Below the pieces are notes generated by a model. That model was given only the letters and a program-made list of their open reading frames with translations. It ran no database searches and had not been told where the DNA came from. This document shows positions 12,995-25,223 of a stretch of DNA of 64,000 bases, piece by piece; the first letter of the stretch is position 1, and each line of letters opens with the position of its first letter. Both the position numbers and the translations under genes were made by a program. This DNA comes from Pyxicephalus adspersus (Eukaryota > Chordata > Amphibia > Anura > Pyxicephalidae), in the NCBI RefSeq assembly GCF_032062135.1, contig NC_092859.1, positions 110,887,058-110,951,057 on the forward strand. Reading direction: 5' to 3'.

Positions 12995-13945
12995 ATTAAA
13001 AATCTAAATCAATTCAATATTTGGTGTGATTATCCTTTGCCTTCAAACTGGCATAAACTCTTATGAGTACACTTGCACAAAGTCGATTTTGTATGATTGA
13101 AGGCAGGTGTATGATTAGCCAAATTATACCAAACAGCTGGTATAAGCATCATTTTCATGTAGTTTGTAACAGGCATTGAGCCCAATTTATTAAAGCTCTC
13201 CAAGGCTGGAGAGGATACACTTTCATCAGTGAAACTGAGTGATCCAGCAAACCTGGAATGGATTTCTTCAAAGTCATTAGCTATTTGTTATCAAATGTTT
13301 TGAATCCTGTACCAGATCCATTCCTGGTTTGCTAGATCACCCAGCTTCATTGATGAAAGTTTATCCTGTCCAGCCTTGGTGAGCTTTAATAAATCAGAAC
13401 CATTACCTGAATAAAAAACAGCTGTGTAAGAGGCTTAAAACTGGGTGAGGAACAGTCAAACTCTGCTACCAAGATAAGGTTGTAGAAGACCGTGTCATAA
13501 CAAGTCATGCTCCATGGCAAGACTGAGCACAGGACACAAGGCGCAAGGTAGTAATACTACATTAGCAAGGTTTCTCCCAGGCAAAGATTTCAAAGAGGAC
13601 TGGGGTTTCAAGATGTGATGTTCATACCCTTTTGAAGAAGCACAAAGAACTAGGCAGTATTGAGGGCCATAGAAGAAGTGGTCGGCCATGGAAACTTAAT
13701 ACAGCAGATGAAAGGCATATCATGCTTTATCTCCTTCAAAATCAGTATCAGGGTCAAGCAGAGCTCAGAACTAATTGAAGTCTGTGGGACCCAGGTACAT
13801 CCATCTACTGTCTAGAGATGTCTGGCCAGAAGAAGTATTCATAGAATTGTGTAAACTTCATGCCTCTGACAGAAACAAGGCCAAGCAACTCAACTATGTA
13901 CAAAAGTATAAGAACTGGAAGGCACGTGCTCTGGACTGGAAGGTA
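12995..13945 (+). mobile_element. Decayed Tc1-like transposon, 5' half (lineage 3), split by a foldback MITE
   Basis: Begins with terminal sequence containing TTCAATATTTGGTGTGATTA, then GTACACTTGCACAAAGTC. After the inserted MITE (13181-13401) it resumes with AAACAGCTGTGTAAGAGG, AAACTGGGTGAGGAACAGTC and the transposase start ATGGCAAGACTGAGCACAGG at 13516. The helix-turn-helix region (TTTGAAGAAGCACAAAGAAC, GTGGTCGGCCATGGAAACTT, ACCCAGGTACATCCATCTAC) follows with many frame breaks. It stops near 13945 at GTGCTCTGGACTGG; the catalytic half is absent. Confidence 0.82.
13181..13401. mobile_element. Foldback MITE, full copy, nested in a Tc1-like element
   Basis: A near-palindrome: the left arm AATTTATTAAAGCTCTCCAA...GGATACACTTTCATCAGTGA...AACCTGGAATGG is repeated inverted as CCATTCCTGGTTTGCTAGAT...GAGCTTTAATAAATCAG, with a short AT-rich centre near 13270-13310. 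No coding capacity. Related copies lie at 20365-20453 (half) and 51602-51778. Because it interrupts the Tc1 fragment it is the younger of the two. Confidence 0.85.
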
Positions 13946-15106
13946 TTAACATTTTAAGTATTGAAAAATATTCAAACCTTCTTTGATCAAAAACTGTATG
14001 GATTATGGGGAAAACTGTCTAAGCCTGCACTGCTGAATATCTTCCCTAAAAAATGTGTCCCCTTTACAGTGTAATCTAGGTTTAAAAAACTTAAACTTTA
14101 CTTTTAACCCTATGGAATCTCCAAATAGATCATAGCTGTGCAATGACTCAAAACATTCTTATTCTTCTGACTCTTCTTAAAAAATCCAATGAGTATAAAA
14201 TCCACCATTCTCACCAATGCACTTTCTGTGTTTGAAGGGATCTGACAAGCCTCAGGGGAGTACTAGTGTAGTTAGGCACTTTGATTCTCCAATTTTTGTT
14301 TTTAAATAGGGAGTTATACTAAGCAATAGACAACTTGAAAACTGGGTATTTATTGGTGTATATATTCCTAAAAAAACATTTTTTTCCCTTTTCCTTTTTT
14401 GGGGGGAAGCTTTTGTTTTTTGATTTCCAGAGTTGCTTGTTTTTGGTTTGGTCCTTATTTTGTGTAGTCACACCCCTGCACTGCCTGTAAGGGATAGATG
14501 GTATTAGAATAATGGCACAGCTGGGGAGACAAAATGTGCTTTAACAATGATAACAAGAAAAGCTATTATTTCCTTTAAAGGATTTCACCTTTATGTAGAA
14601 ATCTCACAAAGTGCGAATTATTAACATGTTTATAGCCTTTATCATGGCTGGTATTGACTTTTTCTTAACCGAACCTTCTCCAGCAGCTTCTTTTGTCATT
14701 TCTCTGGATGTATGTTATGCATAAACAGATTACACTAATCACATCGGTCATGGAGCAATACGGGCTACATTTTTTCACCAGATCATCATTTGATTACCAT
14801 GCATACTTTATTTCATTTTTTTGTACATTAATACATTAAACAGAAAATAAAGATATTCATTGCAAATGAATGAAATGGATGAAAATGAATTGACAAGATG
14901 TCATAAACTGGGAATTATTGAATGTAATGCTTAAAAGTTATTCTCCAATACACTTATTTTCTGTAAAGTTGTAAGAACAGATAACTGGAGAGTTTTCATC
15001 ACAACTAACCTCATAAATACAAATCAGATGCAAAGTTGCTTTGGAAGTTTAAGTGTAATTTTTAGCTGCAGAAGGAAGTCCTCAAAAATTTTCATTTGTA
15101 CTATAG

Positions 15107-15470
15107 GTAGTCCCCGGGTTACATACGAGCGAGGGACTGTAGGTTTGATCTTAAGTTGAATTTGTATGTAAGTCGGAACAGATAAATAATTTTAATACAT
15201 GCAATTAGGACAGATGTTTGTCTCAACATATTATTAGGAGTGTGGTGTCTTACTGTATAAAATCCTCACTGTGAGCTAATCACAAAGCAAAAAAAAAATT
15301 ATGGAGCCTAGACATTCATTAACTTCTGGAGCAAGCTATGCTTTGATATGCTAAAAGAACCAACTGCAGAGTTTGTCTTGGTCATTAAAGAGTTACAAGA
15401 GGTTGGAGAACAGCTCAGCATTCAAGATGAACATTTCCATTTCCAAGAACAAAATCACGTCAGTTTTAGC
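15107..15470 (+). mobile_element. Possible pogo/Tigger-like DNA element fragment
   Basis: Starts GGTAGTCCCCGGGTTACATA, then GAGGGACTGTAGGT and TTGTATGTAAGTCGGAACAG, which resemble a terminal repeat of pogo-type elements as I remember them. A related end motif (GTAGACCCCGGTTTATCGC) occurs in the Tigger-like element at 47025. The opposite terminus was not found. Confidence 0.45.
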
Positions 15471-15763
15471 ATTTTGTGTATTTGTAAATAGGTATTTGTT
15501 TGCTTCCACTTTATTTATTTTATAACATGTGCTACCTTTGGACTAAACGGCCCTTGATACTTCAGTAATGAAGGGAGGGGGTCTACAAAAAAAAAGCAGT
15601 AACTGTAACATTTAGAAGGATAAAAGACCATATATAAATATATGCCAGGAGGAAGATTATATCTCAATATAAAAGGGCACATATTACATATTAGAAAAAA
15701 TATCAATATCAAATATCAAAAGTTCAATACCACACAACAGAACTGGCCGATAACTGGTTGAGA

Positions 15764-15841
15764 GGGCGGCTCATAAGGTTCATGAAGAAGGGCGGCTCAT
15801 AAGGTTCATGAAGAAGGGCGGCTCATAAGGTTCATGAAGAC
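15764..15841. repeat. 26-bp minisatellite, three units
   Basis: Three head-to-tail 26-bp units starting GGGCGGCTCATAAGGTTCAT, identical except for the last base of the third. Perfect identity suggests recent expansion. Confidence 0.95.
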
Positions 15842-16624
15842 GGGAAGTCAACAGACTGATTAGTCTGAAGAAAAAAGGGGTATAGGTTAGTAGGTTATGC
15901 CTGTAAAAATCCACCCATTGGGAGCAAGCTTTGGAAACCATACAGCAACACATCTAGGAAAAGGTGGCTGAACATGCACAAGCTCCCTCCTATCACCTGG
16001 ATAGCAGAATGAGCTTACACAGGAAGGGGGAGGAGAGGGAAAGCAATGCAACAATAGAGGGTATATGTTAAGCTAACGTTATTTACAATTGCATGGGACA
16101 TATCTGTAGCTCAATGCTGTATTTACATTTTTGCACTTAAAAAATAAAAATGGTAAAAAAAAAAAAACCTACAAAAGTTAAAATGGGAGGAATGATATTA
16201 TGGGTCCGCAAAGTGTACAAACAAAACCGTGATTAAGAAGACCGTAGGAGTAAACACTGCTCTAGGATACGTTGTCAGTTCATTTAGAAATAAACTAGTG
16301 GCTTCTAAGCAGGCATAGGCAACAGTATGGGGACCACTGAAAAATGTGCAAAAGTCCAAAAACTAGATATAATCAGGGAAAAAATGTGCGAGGCTGTCGC
16401 TGCTCCCCTCCTAAAATTGCATTTGGCATGTTTTTGTCTGGCTTTAGTACTTCAGAGCCAAAGAAGAATCAGAATTGCTTATATCTATGATTGAGTGATT
16501 GAATAGATACTGAAGCTAAAATTCAACACAACATTCAGGCAATTATTTTTTGCAAAACAAGCTAAGATAACTTTCTTTTTTCCTTTAATGATCAAGGAAC
16601 TTTGTGGTCATTTCCGTCCATTTG

Positions 16625-16640
16625 CCACTAGGTGTCAGTG
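16625..16640 (+). promoter_or_regulatory. CTCF-like motif
   Basis: CCACTAGGTGTCAGTG resembles the CTCF core CCASYAGRKGGCR with one mismatch (T for G). Single match, no context support. Confidence 0.2.
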
Positions 16641-17824
16641 ACGTTCTTGTTATTTTTTTCCATAGGATTCCTTTGAACAAATTAGAATTTTCTGTGTTTT
16701 TTAAGTGTGATTGCTTTATGGGTATTGTTATTACTAGCTACATTTAGACATTTGCAGCAAGGTGTTTACAACCTCAGTAGCTAGTTTAAAGGATGTTCAA
16801 TTCAGTAACGAAAGAAAATTACTCAGGGGAATAGAAATAATTGTTCTCTCTTTATCTACAGGGATTGCAAGAGTTTACTAACTTTGATACAATTGTCAGG
16901 TTCTGAAATCAACGTGTATCTGTAAACAAAACATACAATCTAAAGTGCAAAAACATTTCAAGCAATAACCTAAATAAAGTAATAGGAAGGCAACCATATG
17001 GTAATAATGAATGCAGCAAATAGACAGCAAAAGCAAGCAAGAGAGAAAAATAAACAAATACCATTGGAAAATAACTATGAACTATAACTATGAATGCTAT
17101 GACTAGTGGCCCTTTAAGGTTTAAAGGGAAACCTAAAGGGGATCACAGAAATAATGTAGATTACAGAGGATTTACTCTAAAACAACACTGACACAATTCT
17201 AAATGTTTCATCCTAAAACAAAAAGATGCAATTACATGAAAGGGTTTTTCCTTTATTACATTTCACAAAGCTTATTACATACTTTTATAGAGATTAAAGA
17301 GAATCTGTGAACTTGGTAGTTTAACTATTAAATTTATATGTATTAATTTTTCTACGATCCACAAAATACATGCATGGCAGAGGTGTATATTGTGCCCTCA
17401 TTTTTTAAGTTAAGTGTCTCTCTTCTGCATTTCCCTTAGGAATATCGATAATAAATTTATGCTTCAAAATACAACAGTTTACTGCTATCAGGATCTGGAT
17501 CTTCCATTTTCTACCAGGGTTTCTACAGAGGTTGCAAAGGGTTCCTTGACTTGTAGCTGACTGATTTCTCATGATGGTACTTGCTTAGTTGTGGGGAAAG
17601 ACTTGACAAAGCCAGCAGCAAGGCACAGATGTCTTAGGGGGGGCATTCAAAAGGGTACTGTAAAGGCGATGTTCTTCCAACTGACTACCAATGTATTTCC
17701 GCAATATTTCTATAAAACCCCAGATTATTTGATAATAGCAAAGGTTTTCCAAAACCTAAAAAATATTTTCAGGATTTCTCTGGGTTATAAAGGTAGTATA
17801 CGGGCAATTTCAATGCAGAGAGCA

Positions 17825-18172
17825 GGCTTTCTACTTTTGAGAATACAGGATCAGGCAGGACATTATTGCAGAAAGGGACATTCGACATCCCTTCTGCAAT
17901 ATTCTCTCCTACCTATCTGATAGCTCTGGGTTTCTGATGAAAAGGTTCCACTGTACGTGCACAGCATTAGCTTTGGTTGCCAGAATACCCAGAATTCCCT
18001 GGCATTCCTGGGAATGAATGCATTCCCATTAACATGTGCAGGAATTAATTCATCCTGGCCAAGCCAATACAGATAGACGAAGATGGCAAAGAGGAGGCAA
18101 AGAAACAAGATGGTGGCTCTCTTGCGAGGGAACGGGCACAGGCAATGCACAGTTTAGTTCCGCTTTAGGCTG
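17825..18172. repeat. Probable interspersed repeat
   Basis: Contains ATCAGGCAGGACATTATTGC and AGAAAGGGACATTCGACATC. A related stretch is at 59060-59110 (ATCAGACAGGGCATTATTGT, AAAGGGATGCAGGTGATGTC). The end AGTTTAGTTCCGCTTTAGG resembles ends of other GC-rich inserts here. It is not coding: frames on both strands lack motifs. Class not determined. Confidence 0.45.
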
Positions 18173-18424
18173 GACACACAGGTCATGAGCTAACTGTGCA
18201 ATCTGCTTTGGAAATACTAACAGATATAGAGTGCAAGGAACATAAGAAACTGAACTATTTGTCCTTCAGATTGTCCTGCTGAATACAAATCGATAGGAGC
18301 AGTACAACTCATTTCAAAATTATTTCAAATATCGTGTCTTCAAAGCACTGCTAATGGATTGATATATAACAGATTTGCTTTTAGACTACAGTGGGTGTGT
18401 ATTTACTATAAATTTACATTAATC

Positions 18425-19078
18425 ACCCAAAACATTAAAACCTCTTACAGACGACACAATTAACATTGATTATCCTATCAAGAGTTTATAGAAGGCAACA
18501 AGTGAACAGTCAGTCCTTAAAAGTGATGTGTTGGAAGCAGAAAAATGGGCAATTGTAAGAGTTACTGACTATGACAATGAAGGCTAAATAACTGGGTCAG
18601 AAAGGCAAGTCTAGGTTGTTCCCAGTCTTAGGTTTAATAGGTTAGTATCTAGTTAAAGTAGTCCAAGTGAGGAAAATCAGTAAACATGGGCATCCAAGGC
18701 TCACTGATGTGTAGAAGGGATCTAGCCTGGATCTCATAGAACCTACTGCAGCACAATTTGCTACTCATGTGCAAATTCATTTAATGCTGGATTTAAGAGA
18801 AGTTGTCAGAATCAGCATCACAGCTTGCTGAGTATAGAGGTGTGTAGCCACAAAGACACAGACCAGCCAGCATACCCATGCTGTCAGGTGTGTGTATGTT
18901 GCATGGTAGTGTAATTTAAAGGATTTGCTACTAGGGTTTCTGTCCTAGATATTCATATGATACTTTAGAGGTTTTGTAGGGTCTGTGTCCCACTGAGTCA
19001 GAGCTGTTTTGGCAGCACAATAGGGACTTGAACAATATTAGGCAGTTGGTTTTAATATTTATCTGATCAGTGCACATC
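18425..19078 (+). mobile_element. Internally deleted Tc1-like transposon (lineage 4)
   Basis: The left end has ATCACCCAAAACATTAAAACC and the right end GGTTTTAATATTTATCTGATCAG, inverted partners. Between them are AAGTGATGTGTTGGAAGCAG, ACTGGGTCAGAAAGGCAAGT, CCAAGGCTCACTGATG and, after an internal deletion near 18900, GTCAGAGCTGTTTTGGCAGC and AACAATATTAGGCAG. These are pieces of a Tc1-like gene: the helix-turn-helix part joined to the last codons, without the catalytic core. All frames are broken. Confidence 0.78.
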
Positions 19079-20267
19079 ATAAGTACTATCACAAAAATAC
19101 ACCAACAAGTAGATCTAAATTAAATGGCTAAAATCGGATATAAGCTTTACCCTGTTAAAGTAATGTAAACAAAAACTGCAAACAGGTGCTTGTTCGGGCC
19201 CTCCCTGTTATGAGGAGACAACTGTGACCTGCATCATTAACCTGTTGCATGTCCCCCAAGAGGAGCCGAGGAACACATACTGCAATAAAAAAACCTGCTA
19301 GATCGACATTTTGATTGGTATGTCTTTGGAAACCAGAAACCCTATAAATATTAAGAAAACATGACTAACATAAGGATCATACTTCGGAACATTTCATCTG
19401 ACTCCTATATAAATTTCAGAAACTACATAATCAGAGACATTCTAAACACACAAGGAAATACAAACATGTCCACGGTCTAAGTATAGATCTTTCTTTATTT
19501 TATATAACATATGGACTAACTTGTCACCACAGCTTAAATATTCCCACATGAAATCGTCATACATTCCTTACAGAAGTAACATTCTGCCTGATTATGTTGC
19601 CAAATGAAACATGTGGTCATAGCATATGAAGATCATAATGCAGTCAGGGCTTGCTTTATGTCACTGCTGTGCATGCTGTTCAAATTACATAAAATTGTGT
19701 TAATAAATATTGAAACCAGGATGCTTTGAAATAATTTTAGAAATAACTACTGTATACTCACTTATAATAAATAAGCACATTTTTGTTTATTGCATCACCA
19801 TGCCCATGTGACAGGTTGGAATGTATTCAAAAATTGAAAGAAAAAAAAAAAACAATTGAGGGCTTGTGTGTATAATTCTTCACAAAAGAATACCAATTTG
19901 ATGGACTAAACCCCGAAAGCAGGGCTTTGCTCACTGAGAACAGGATAAAAAGGAGAGAAACTGACTGTAATGGGAAAGAAAGACACACCCATGACAGTTT
20001 CTAAACAGATAAAAAAAACAAGTTTAGATTAAAGAATGATATGTGATTATGTAAAGTCTGCTTTCAAAAAGTAGCCTGTTGGATGCAAAGCACTATTATT
20101 TATATAAAACAGCGCCTTTAAAAAATACAAAAAAATACCTTTAAAGTGATTATGATCCAGAGGTTACATGACCAGAAAATGCCCATTGTGTGTGTATGGA
20201 CAGAAGTTCAGTCCTATGATGCAGATGCAGACAACTTTCTATTTTGCTGCATTCCACATATTGTTCT

Positions 20268-20595
20268 ATTACACAGTATTTATATAGCGCCAACATATTT
20301 ACAAAGTCCATAGTCATGTCACCAGCTGTCCCTAAAGGGTCTAACAAATAGCAAATGACTTTAAAGAAATATGTTCCAGGTTTGCTGGATCACCCAACTT
20401 CACTGATGGAAGTGTATCTTCTCCAACCTTACTGAGTTTTAATAAATCAGGCTCATTGTGTCAAGCAGAGGGTCCTATACCAATTTAGGTCCTATAGGGC
20501 CAATTTAATGTTTTTAGATGTGAAATTTAAACCTGGGACCTAGCGTTGCAAAGGCCAGAAAGCTAACATCTGAGCCACTGTGCAGCTCATGCTCC
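20268..20595 (-). mobile_element. tRNA-like SINE, minus strand, split by a half foldback MITE
   Basis: Read on the minus strand: GCTCAGATGTTAGCTTTCTG and a box-B-like GGTTTAAATT (near 20525-20535) at the head, then a unique middle, then the tail AATATGTTGGCGCTATATAA at 20274-20293. The middle is interrupted at about 20365-20453 by half of the foldback MITE. Tail and layout match the plus-strand copy at 32850-33140. Confidence 0.65.
20365..20453. mobile_element. Foldback MITE, right half only
   Basis: GTTCCAGGTTTGCTGGATCA...CTTCACTGATGGAAGTGTAT...GAGTTTTAATAAATCAG matches the right arm of the foldback element at 13181-13401. The left arm is missing. It sits inside the SINE at 20268-20595. Confidence 0.75.
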
Positions 20596-21719
20596 AACAG
20601 GTTGTGGCCTTGTACAGTAAAGGACAGGGGGAATAGCAACAAATCTGAGTATGGTACCACACTATATTGCCTACGCACTGAAATTAATTTATATAATTTT
20701 TCTTTGTAAGACTTGTGTATACTTTAACTGCTTAATGCTCCTACTGGAGCATTTATTTCATTTTCCACACACATTCAAAAATATGTTCTAGGCCTTATTA
20801 TTTCCTAGGAGAAGAAGAGAAAGTGTTTAGGCCTGTCATAAGTCCAGGAAGGGAGGCTTGGGTAAAAAAGCTGGCCTTGCTCCTTTTTGCTCTTGTAAGC
20901 AAAGGAGAGACAGGCGGTTTTAGGCAAATGGAGAATACCTAGAATGCAGAATCAACATAGATTTGATCTCATTTTAATAGGGCAGTCTTGCTTCCTGTGT
21001 GACAGTATACTCGGGTGTGGTAAAAGATTCACTTTACAAAGACATTATGGGTCTGTTAGATCATTAATGCTTTCTTTTTTGTCAATAAGAAAGGGTCCCT
21101 GTTCTTTAGTTAAACCAGTTCAGCGCAATTATGTTATATAGGGAATAGCAATATGGAATTATGTTATTGCATTCAGAAGTAGGGTAGCAGTAGCAGGAGT
21201 CCTGGACTCCCAGGAGAAAAAGATTAACTAGGAAAATGGGAACCATGATATTGGCACATGGGGGTGGTTATGGTGCACGGAGGATTAGCTGAACAGGGTA
21301 CGCATGCAGAAAGAGGGGAAAAGTTCATTTTTGCACTGGTACCAGGTGGAAGTTTATTTTCAAAATAAGCTTTTAAAACATATAGAATGGATATGATAGG
21401 ATATATATGATACTGTATGTCAGTTAAACAAACAAATATATGAACCATTACGACCTGGTACTTCTATATATTGGTCACATTTTTTGCCTTTTTTTGTACT
21501 CCTAAAACAGTATGTAGTCTGGAAAAAAAAAATCACACTCCAAAAAATTAGGCTAATTTATATCTACAATATTATTAAGCTTTTCTTGCAATACCAGTGA
21601 TATTTTTGACAATAAAAAAAACCTGAAAAAAAAACTTGGTAAATTCCCCACTCCCCCTCTGTACAGCTGTGGTCCTAATGCAGTCTGACTAACAAATCAA
21701 GAAAGAAATTATTTTCTTA

Positions 21720-22015
21720 CACATTGAAACTCTCTGCTGTCAAGTGGCTGACCCCAGTTTGATAATCTTATTTCCTGAGAATCAAAAAGCTGGAAATATA
21801 AGCTTCCTAGAGTGTTAATTGCAGCTCCGCTCTGTTGCTAATCAAAAAATTGGATGTTTTGCATGAAAATACACTACTAATTAATTCTCAGTCATAAAGC
21901 TCCCTGGTTTTAATAACCCCTCTGTGATTGGATGGTCTTTGTAGAGAGACTGAGGCTAATCCGACAAGTCGCAGAAAACACACGGAGAAGTAAAAAGCAG
22001 CCTTAAATTTCAGGT
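21720..22015. promoter_or_regulatory. Candidate conserved non-coding element
   Basis: No repeat similarity and no open frame. It contains GTTGCTAATCAAAAAATTGG, CTACTAATTAATTCTCAG and GTGATTGGATGG (CCAAT-type on the reverse strand), as in homeodomain/POU-rich enhancers. Candidate only. Confidence 0.3.
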
Positions 22016-22842
22016 GAAGGTGACTGCATTTACAACAAAAAATACATAGAATAAAACATATTCATCAGAGAGGTAACCGTACAAAGAATAATGAAAAAGA
22101 ACCAAACATACTACAAACATAACTAAAATAAACTAAGCAGTGTACATCACACAAATAACAGTATGGGCCTGCTACATGAAGACAGTACTATTCATTTAGA
22201 AAGGTTTTGACTTGTTAAGAACATTATTTAATCAATTCAAATAATCATTTAAATAAAAGAAATACCCTTGAGGGGTAAAACTATCCCTATAACACAAAAA
22301 AGAAACATGGTTACAGATTTACATGAGTCAAATAAAGGAAATTTTTTAAAAGTAGCATTATACATTTTCTGAAAGTAGATGCCACACTCTAATTCTATTA
22401 ATACACTTGAGAGAGTACCTACAGTAAATTGTCCTTTTAACAATCACAAACAGAAAATAAATAATCTTCTCTCCACTCCAAATTTGTTAGGCTAGGTACA
22501 ATTAAAAATGTCTAATTATTTTATTTCTATGAGCAGTAAATAAGGGTTTCCCACTTCAGTAGATAATAAACCACCCCCCCCCCCCAAAAAAAAAAATATA
22601 TATATATATATCGCCTTTAACCCCCTAGCGGTCTAATTCTGTGCAAATTTCCATGCAAAAAGTGTTCCTTTTTTTGCATGGAAATTTATTTTACATTGTA
22701 GTCTGTAATTCTTAAGCATGACTCACCGATATTTAATATTAATAAAGTCAATAATAAACTTTAATAAAAATGCAAAAATTCTGTAAAAAAACAAAAACAT
22801 ATTAAAACATGTAAACATTATGTAATAAAAGTGTACAGTAGC

Positions 22843-22850
22843 ATATAATA

Positions 22851-22899
<49 letters not shown>
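22843..22899. repeat. TA microsatellite
   Basis: About 28 TA units, the left part of a TA tract belonging to the surrounding MITE; it continues on the other side of the inserted element at 23485-23513. Confidence 0.95.
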
Positions 22900-22901
<2 letters not shown>

Positions 22902-23484
22902 CTGTTTCCCCGATGATAAGGCACTGTCTTATATTTTTTGAAATGCCAAAATATGCCCTAGGTCTTCTTTTCAGGGGGATGTCTTATTTTTCCATGAAGA
23001 AGACTACAGTACACATTTATTGTTGAAAATCACTCATGATCACTCATGTGCCATTGATTGTCCCCTTCTGATCACTCATGTGCCATTGATTGTCCCCTTC
23101 TGATCAATCATGTGCCATTCATTGTCCCCTTCTGATTACTCTGTGCCATTCATTGTCTCCTTCTGTTCACTGACTCACTTTTTTTTTACTTCTAGGGCCG
23201 GGTAACAGACTCCGTTAGGGCAGGGATCAGCAGCTTTCTTGTCTTTCCTGCCGTGGAGTCGCGGGCGCGTGCGCGGGCCTTTGAAGTCACTTTCAGTTTC
23301 GCTCTGCACTGCAGCCAGCACCGACGGAGTCACACAGAGGCACACAGTTACCCACCATACCACCTGAATGGGCAGGCGCAGGTATCGGTGGGGGTCTTAT
23401 TTGCGGGGGGTGCTTTATTTTAATGTTTTGGGCAAAAATCGGGAGGTGGCTTATTTGATGGGGATGGCTTTTAATCGGGGAAAC
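22900..23484. mobile_element. Inverted-repeat DNA element inserted in a TA tract
   Basis: Left end CTGTTTCCCCGATGATAAG, right end CTTTTAATCGGGGAAACA: inverted repeats of about 17 bp. Subterminal GGATGTCTTATTTTTCC and GGTCTTATTTGCGGGG also pair. The interior has a 32-bp minisatellite (23038-23164) and a CpG-rich block (GTGGAGTCGCGGGCGCGTGC). No ORF of note. Similar CCCCGAAAATAAGAC ends are known from vertebrate MITEs, but I cannot name the superfamily; TA flanks hide the target duplication. Confidence 0.7.
23038..23164. repeat. 32-bp minisatellite, four units
   Basis: Units of 32, 32, 32 and 31 bp, core TGTGCCATTGATTGTCCCCT, at 23038, 23070, 23102 and 23134. The first two are identical; the third and fourth have CATTCATTG in place of CATTGATTG. 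Confidence 0.95.
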
Positions 23485-24179
23485 ATATACATATATATAT
23501 ATATATATATATAAAATGTATGAATATTTCTTTGTATTGGACGCAATACAGCAATTTTGTATTGAATCCAATACAAATGTATTTGAATTTCCCGCCGCTA
23601 AATCCCGGCCGCACCGACGCATGTACCGACGTCACCCCATAGATCGAATCGACACTTTGCGGCTGGGGAACAGAGGAGCCAGACGTGTCCCCAGGGCCTG
23701 CGGGGACCAGCAGGACGCCGGGGGACAGTGACAGAACATTGAAATGGGGTTTTTAGTTTAAAGCGACCCCAAGTGTGATTTGGGATTACCGCTTTTTGCA
23801 AGTAATATCCACCCCGAGCCACACTCTGGATTATTGCTAGGGGGGGGTTAAAGGTATATATTGTTATTTTTACTGCAATTTTAATGTTATAATTTAGGTT
23901 TATTAAAAATTAGGATTTAATTTACAGTCATTGTTAAGAGTTTTGGTGTGTGGTGTCATCATGTCAGATAAACTTAGCTCTCTTTGGCCCGCAGACAGAA
24001 AGCTGTGGATGCCTACATGTCTGGAAGAAGATTTAAGAAAGACTGACAAATATTGGTCAGCAGGCTGTTGGTGAACTTGTCACTGACACACACTGCTTGC
24101 TCAAGGCTCTTTTCTATGATCCTCACCTAATGACCAGGTCATTGAAAACAAACCTTCTCAATAAGCTCGAAGTATCTGT

Positions 24180-24480
24180 GTATCAATATGTAATGTATAA
24201 GAATTTAGGGCCATCAGCCATCACCTGAAGTAGAATCAAATCTTTAATGCCATAGTAACCCAGAAACTATCAAATTCACTAAAACACACACAAAAAAAAC
24301 ATTTTCAAAAACAAAAATGGATGGACTAGCCTAGTCAAAGCTCTGATATGAATTTTATTGAAATGGTATAGTGGCGTGTGATTCAGTAAGCTCATGCAAA
24401 GAAACCACAAAATATCCTAAAGCTAAGTAATTTTGCATGCAGTGGTCAAAAGATAACGAAATAATCTTTAGTAGTTATTT
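24180..24480 (+). mobile_element. Heavily decayed Tc1-like fragment
   Basis: In order: GGGCCATCAGCCATCACCTG, then an in-frame piece CAAAGCTCTGATATGAATTT reading QSSDMNFIEM (family QSPDLNPIEM, the Glu motif), then CTCATGCAAAGAAACCACAA. Spacing and order fit the catalytic end of a Tc1-like gene but divergence is high. Confidence 0.5.
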
Positions 24481-25223
24481 ATTCTTTGGCATTTTGAAAA
24501 ACATTCAGAGAATGAACGCTGAATGGCAGATCCTGTGCTTTAAAAATAGAACCCCATAATAACTGCCTGTTCAAAAAAAGCCAAAAATTATTTGAAATGA
24601 CAATTGTATCAAAACCATTTATAATGATGCCTTCAACAAATTAAATATTTTAGCACATTTTTCCACACAGAAACCAATCAGAAAATCTATTGAAACCAAA
24701 AATTAAAAATGTAATAAATTGTTGACCTTTTATTGGCGTATTGGAATATATTAGATGTTTTCGCTTCATTCATTTTTAAGTTTTAGCCTTTTCTTCCTAA
24801 GATTATTGTAATCCATCAAATAATTTTGTCTCCTTCTGTCTACACTCATTTCTCTGCTGTATCTAAAGAAGAAGCCATACATACCTTAAGAACTAGAACT
24901 CTAATATGTCTGCTTTGTTCATCCCGTTATATGGTGGATCGATCAATAAGAATAGTAATTTACAAACCATTGATAATGGTGTTGGTGCTTTTTCAGCCCA
25001 CAGAAATGAAAAGGTCAATGCATTTTAACGACATTTCATGTCAAGTTTAACTGGTATTTTTTGTACTTGTTGAAAATATTCTTATCCTGAAAAAAAGGCC
25101 AGACATGCTTGAACCTTTCTGGTCTAGAACTTTGAATATTTCCAAAACACTTTTGTTTAACTTACAGAACACCATCCCATTCGGAAGTAACTGTTGGCAT
25201 TTACCGATAAGTAGACCTCTTAC

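Larger units (their letters stand above)
22621..23847 (+). mobile_element. TTAA-flanked piggyBac-like non-autonomous element, complete, with nested insertion
   Basis: The ends CCCCCTAGCGG... and ...GCTAGGGGGGG are inverted and flanked by TTAA (22617-22620 and 23848-23851). TTAA followed by CCC(T)AG is the classic piggyBac terminus. Left arm: TTTTTGCATGGAAATTTATT and a paired CATGCAAAAAG. Centre: a TA microsatellite, interrupted by an inverted-repeat element at 22900-23484. Then a hairpin (about 23535-23575: TTTGTATTGGAC.../...GAATCCAATACAAA), a CpG-rich part (CGCCGCTAAATCCCGGCCGC) and a short GGGATTACCGCTTTTTGC arm. No transposase. Confidence 0.85.
1..25223 (-). other. EXOC4: EXOC4 intron (partial, downstream end outside window)
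   Basis: Intronic, AT-rich. Listed separately are the elements at 1-5.5 kb, 11.2 kb, 13-14 kb, 15.1-15.8 kb, 17.8-19.1 kb, 20.3-20.6 kb and 22.6-24.5 kb. I recognise no gene or repeat in 1-984, 4753-5119, 5516-11220 (apart from a G13 run at 11535-11547 just beyond it), 11550-12580, 13950-15100, 15850-17820, 19080-20265, 20600-21715, 22015-22575 and 24500-25223. Short ORFs there have no codon pattern or motif suggesting real proteins. Confidence 0.9.

Noticed and set aside
23038..23164. CRISPR-like regular repeats
   Set aside because: Units are contiguous with no spacers, within a vertebrate transposon; a minisatellite.
1..25223. Next downstream EXOC4 exon
   Set aside because: No minus-strand segment resembling the expected GGGTKFVCKPGARN or LLRFIQEIEHAL blocks was seen; it should lie beyond the window.
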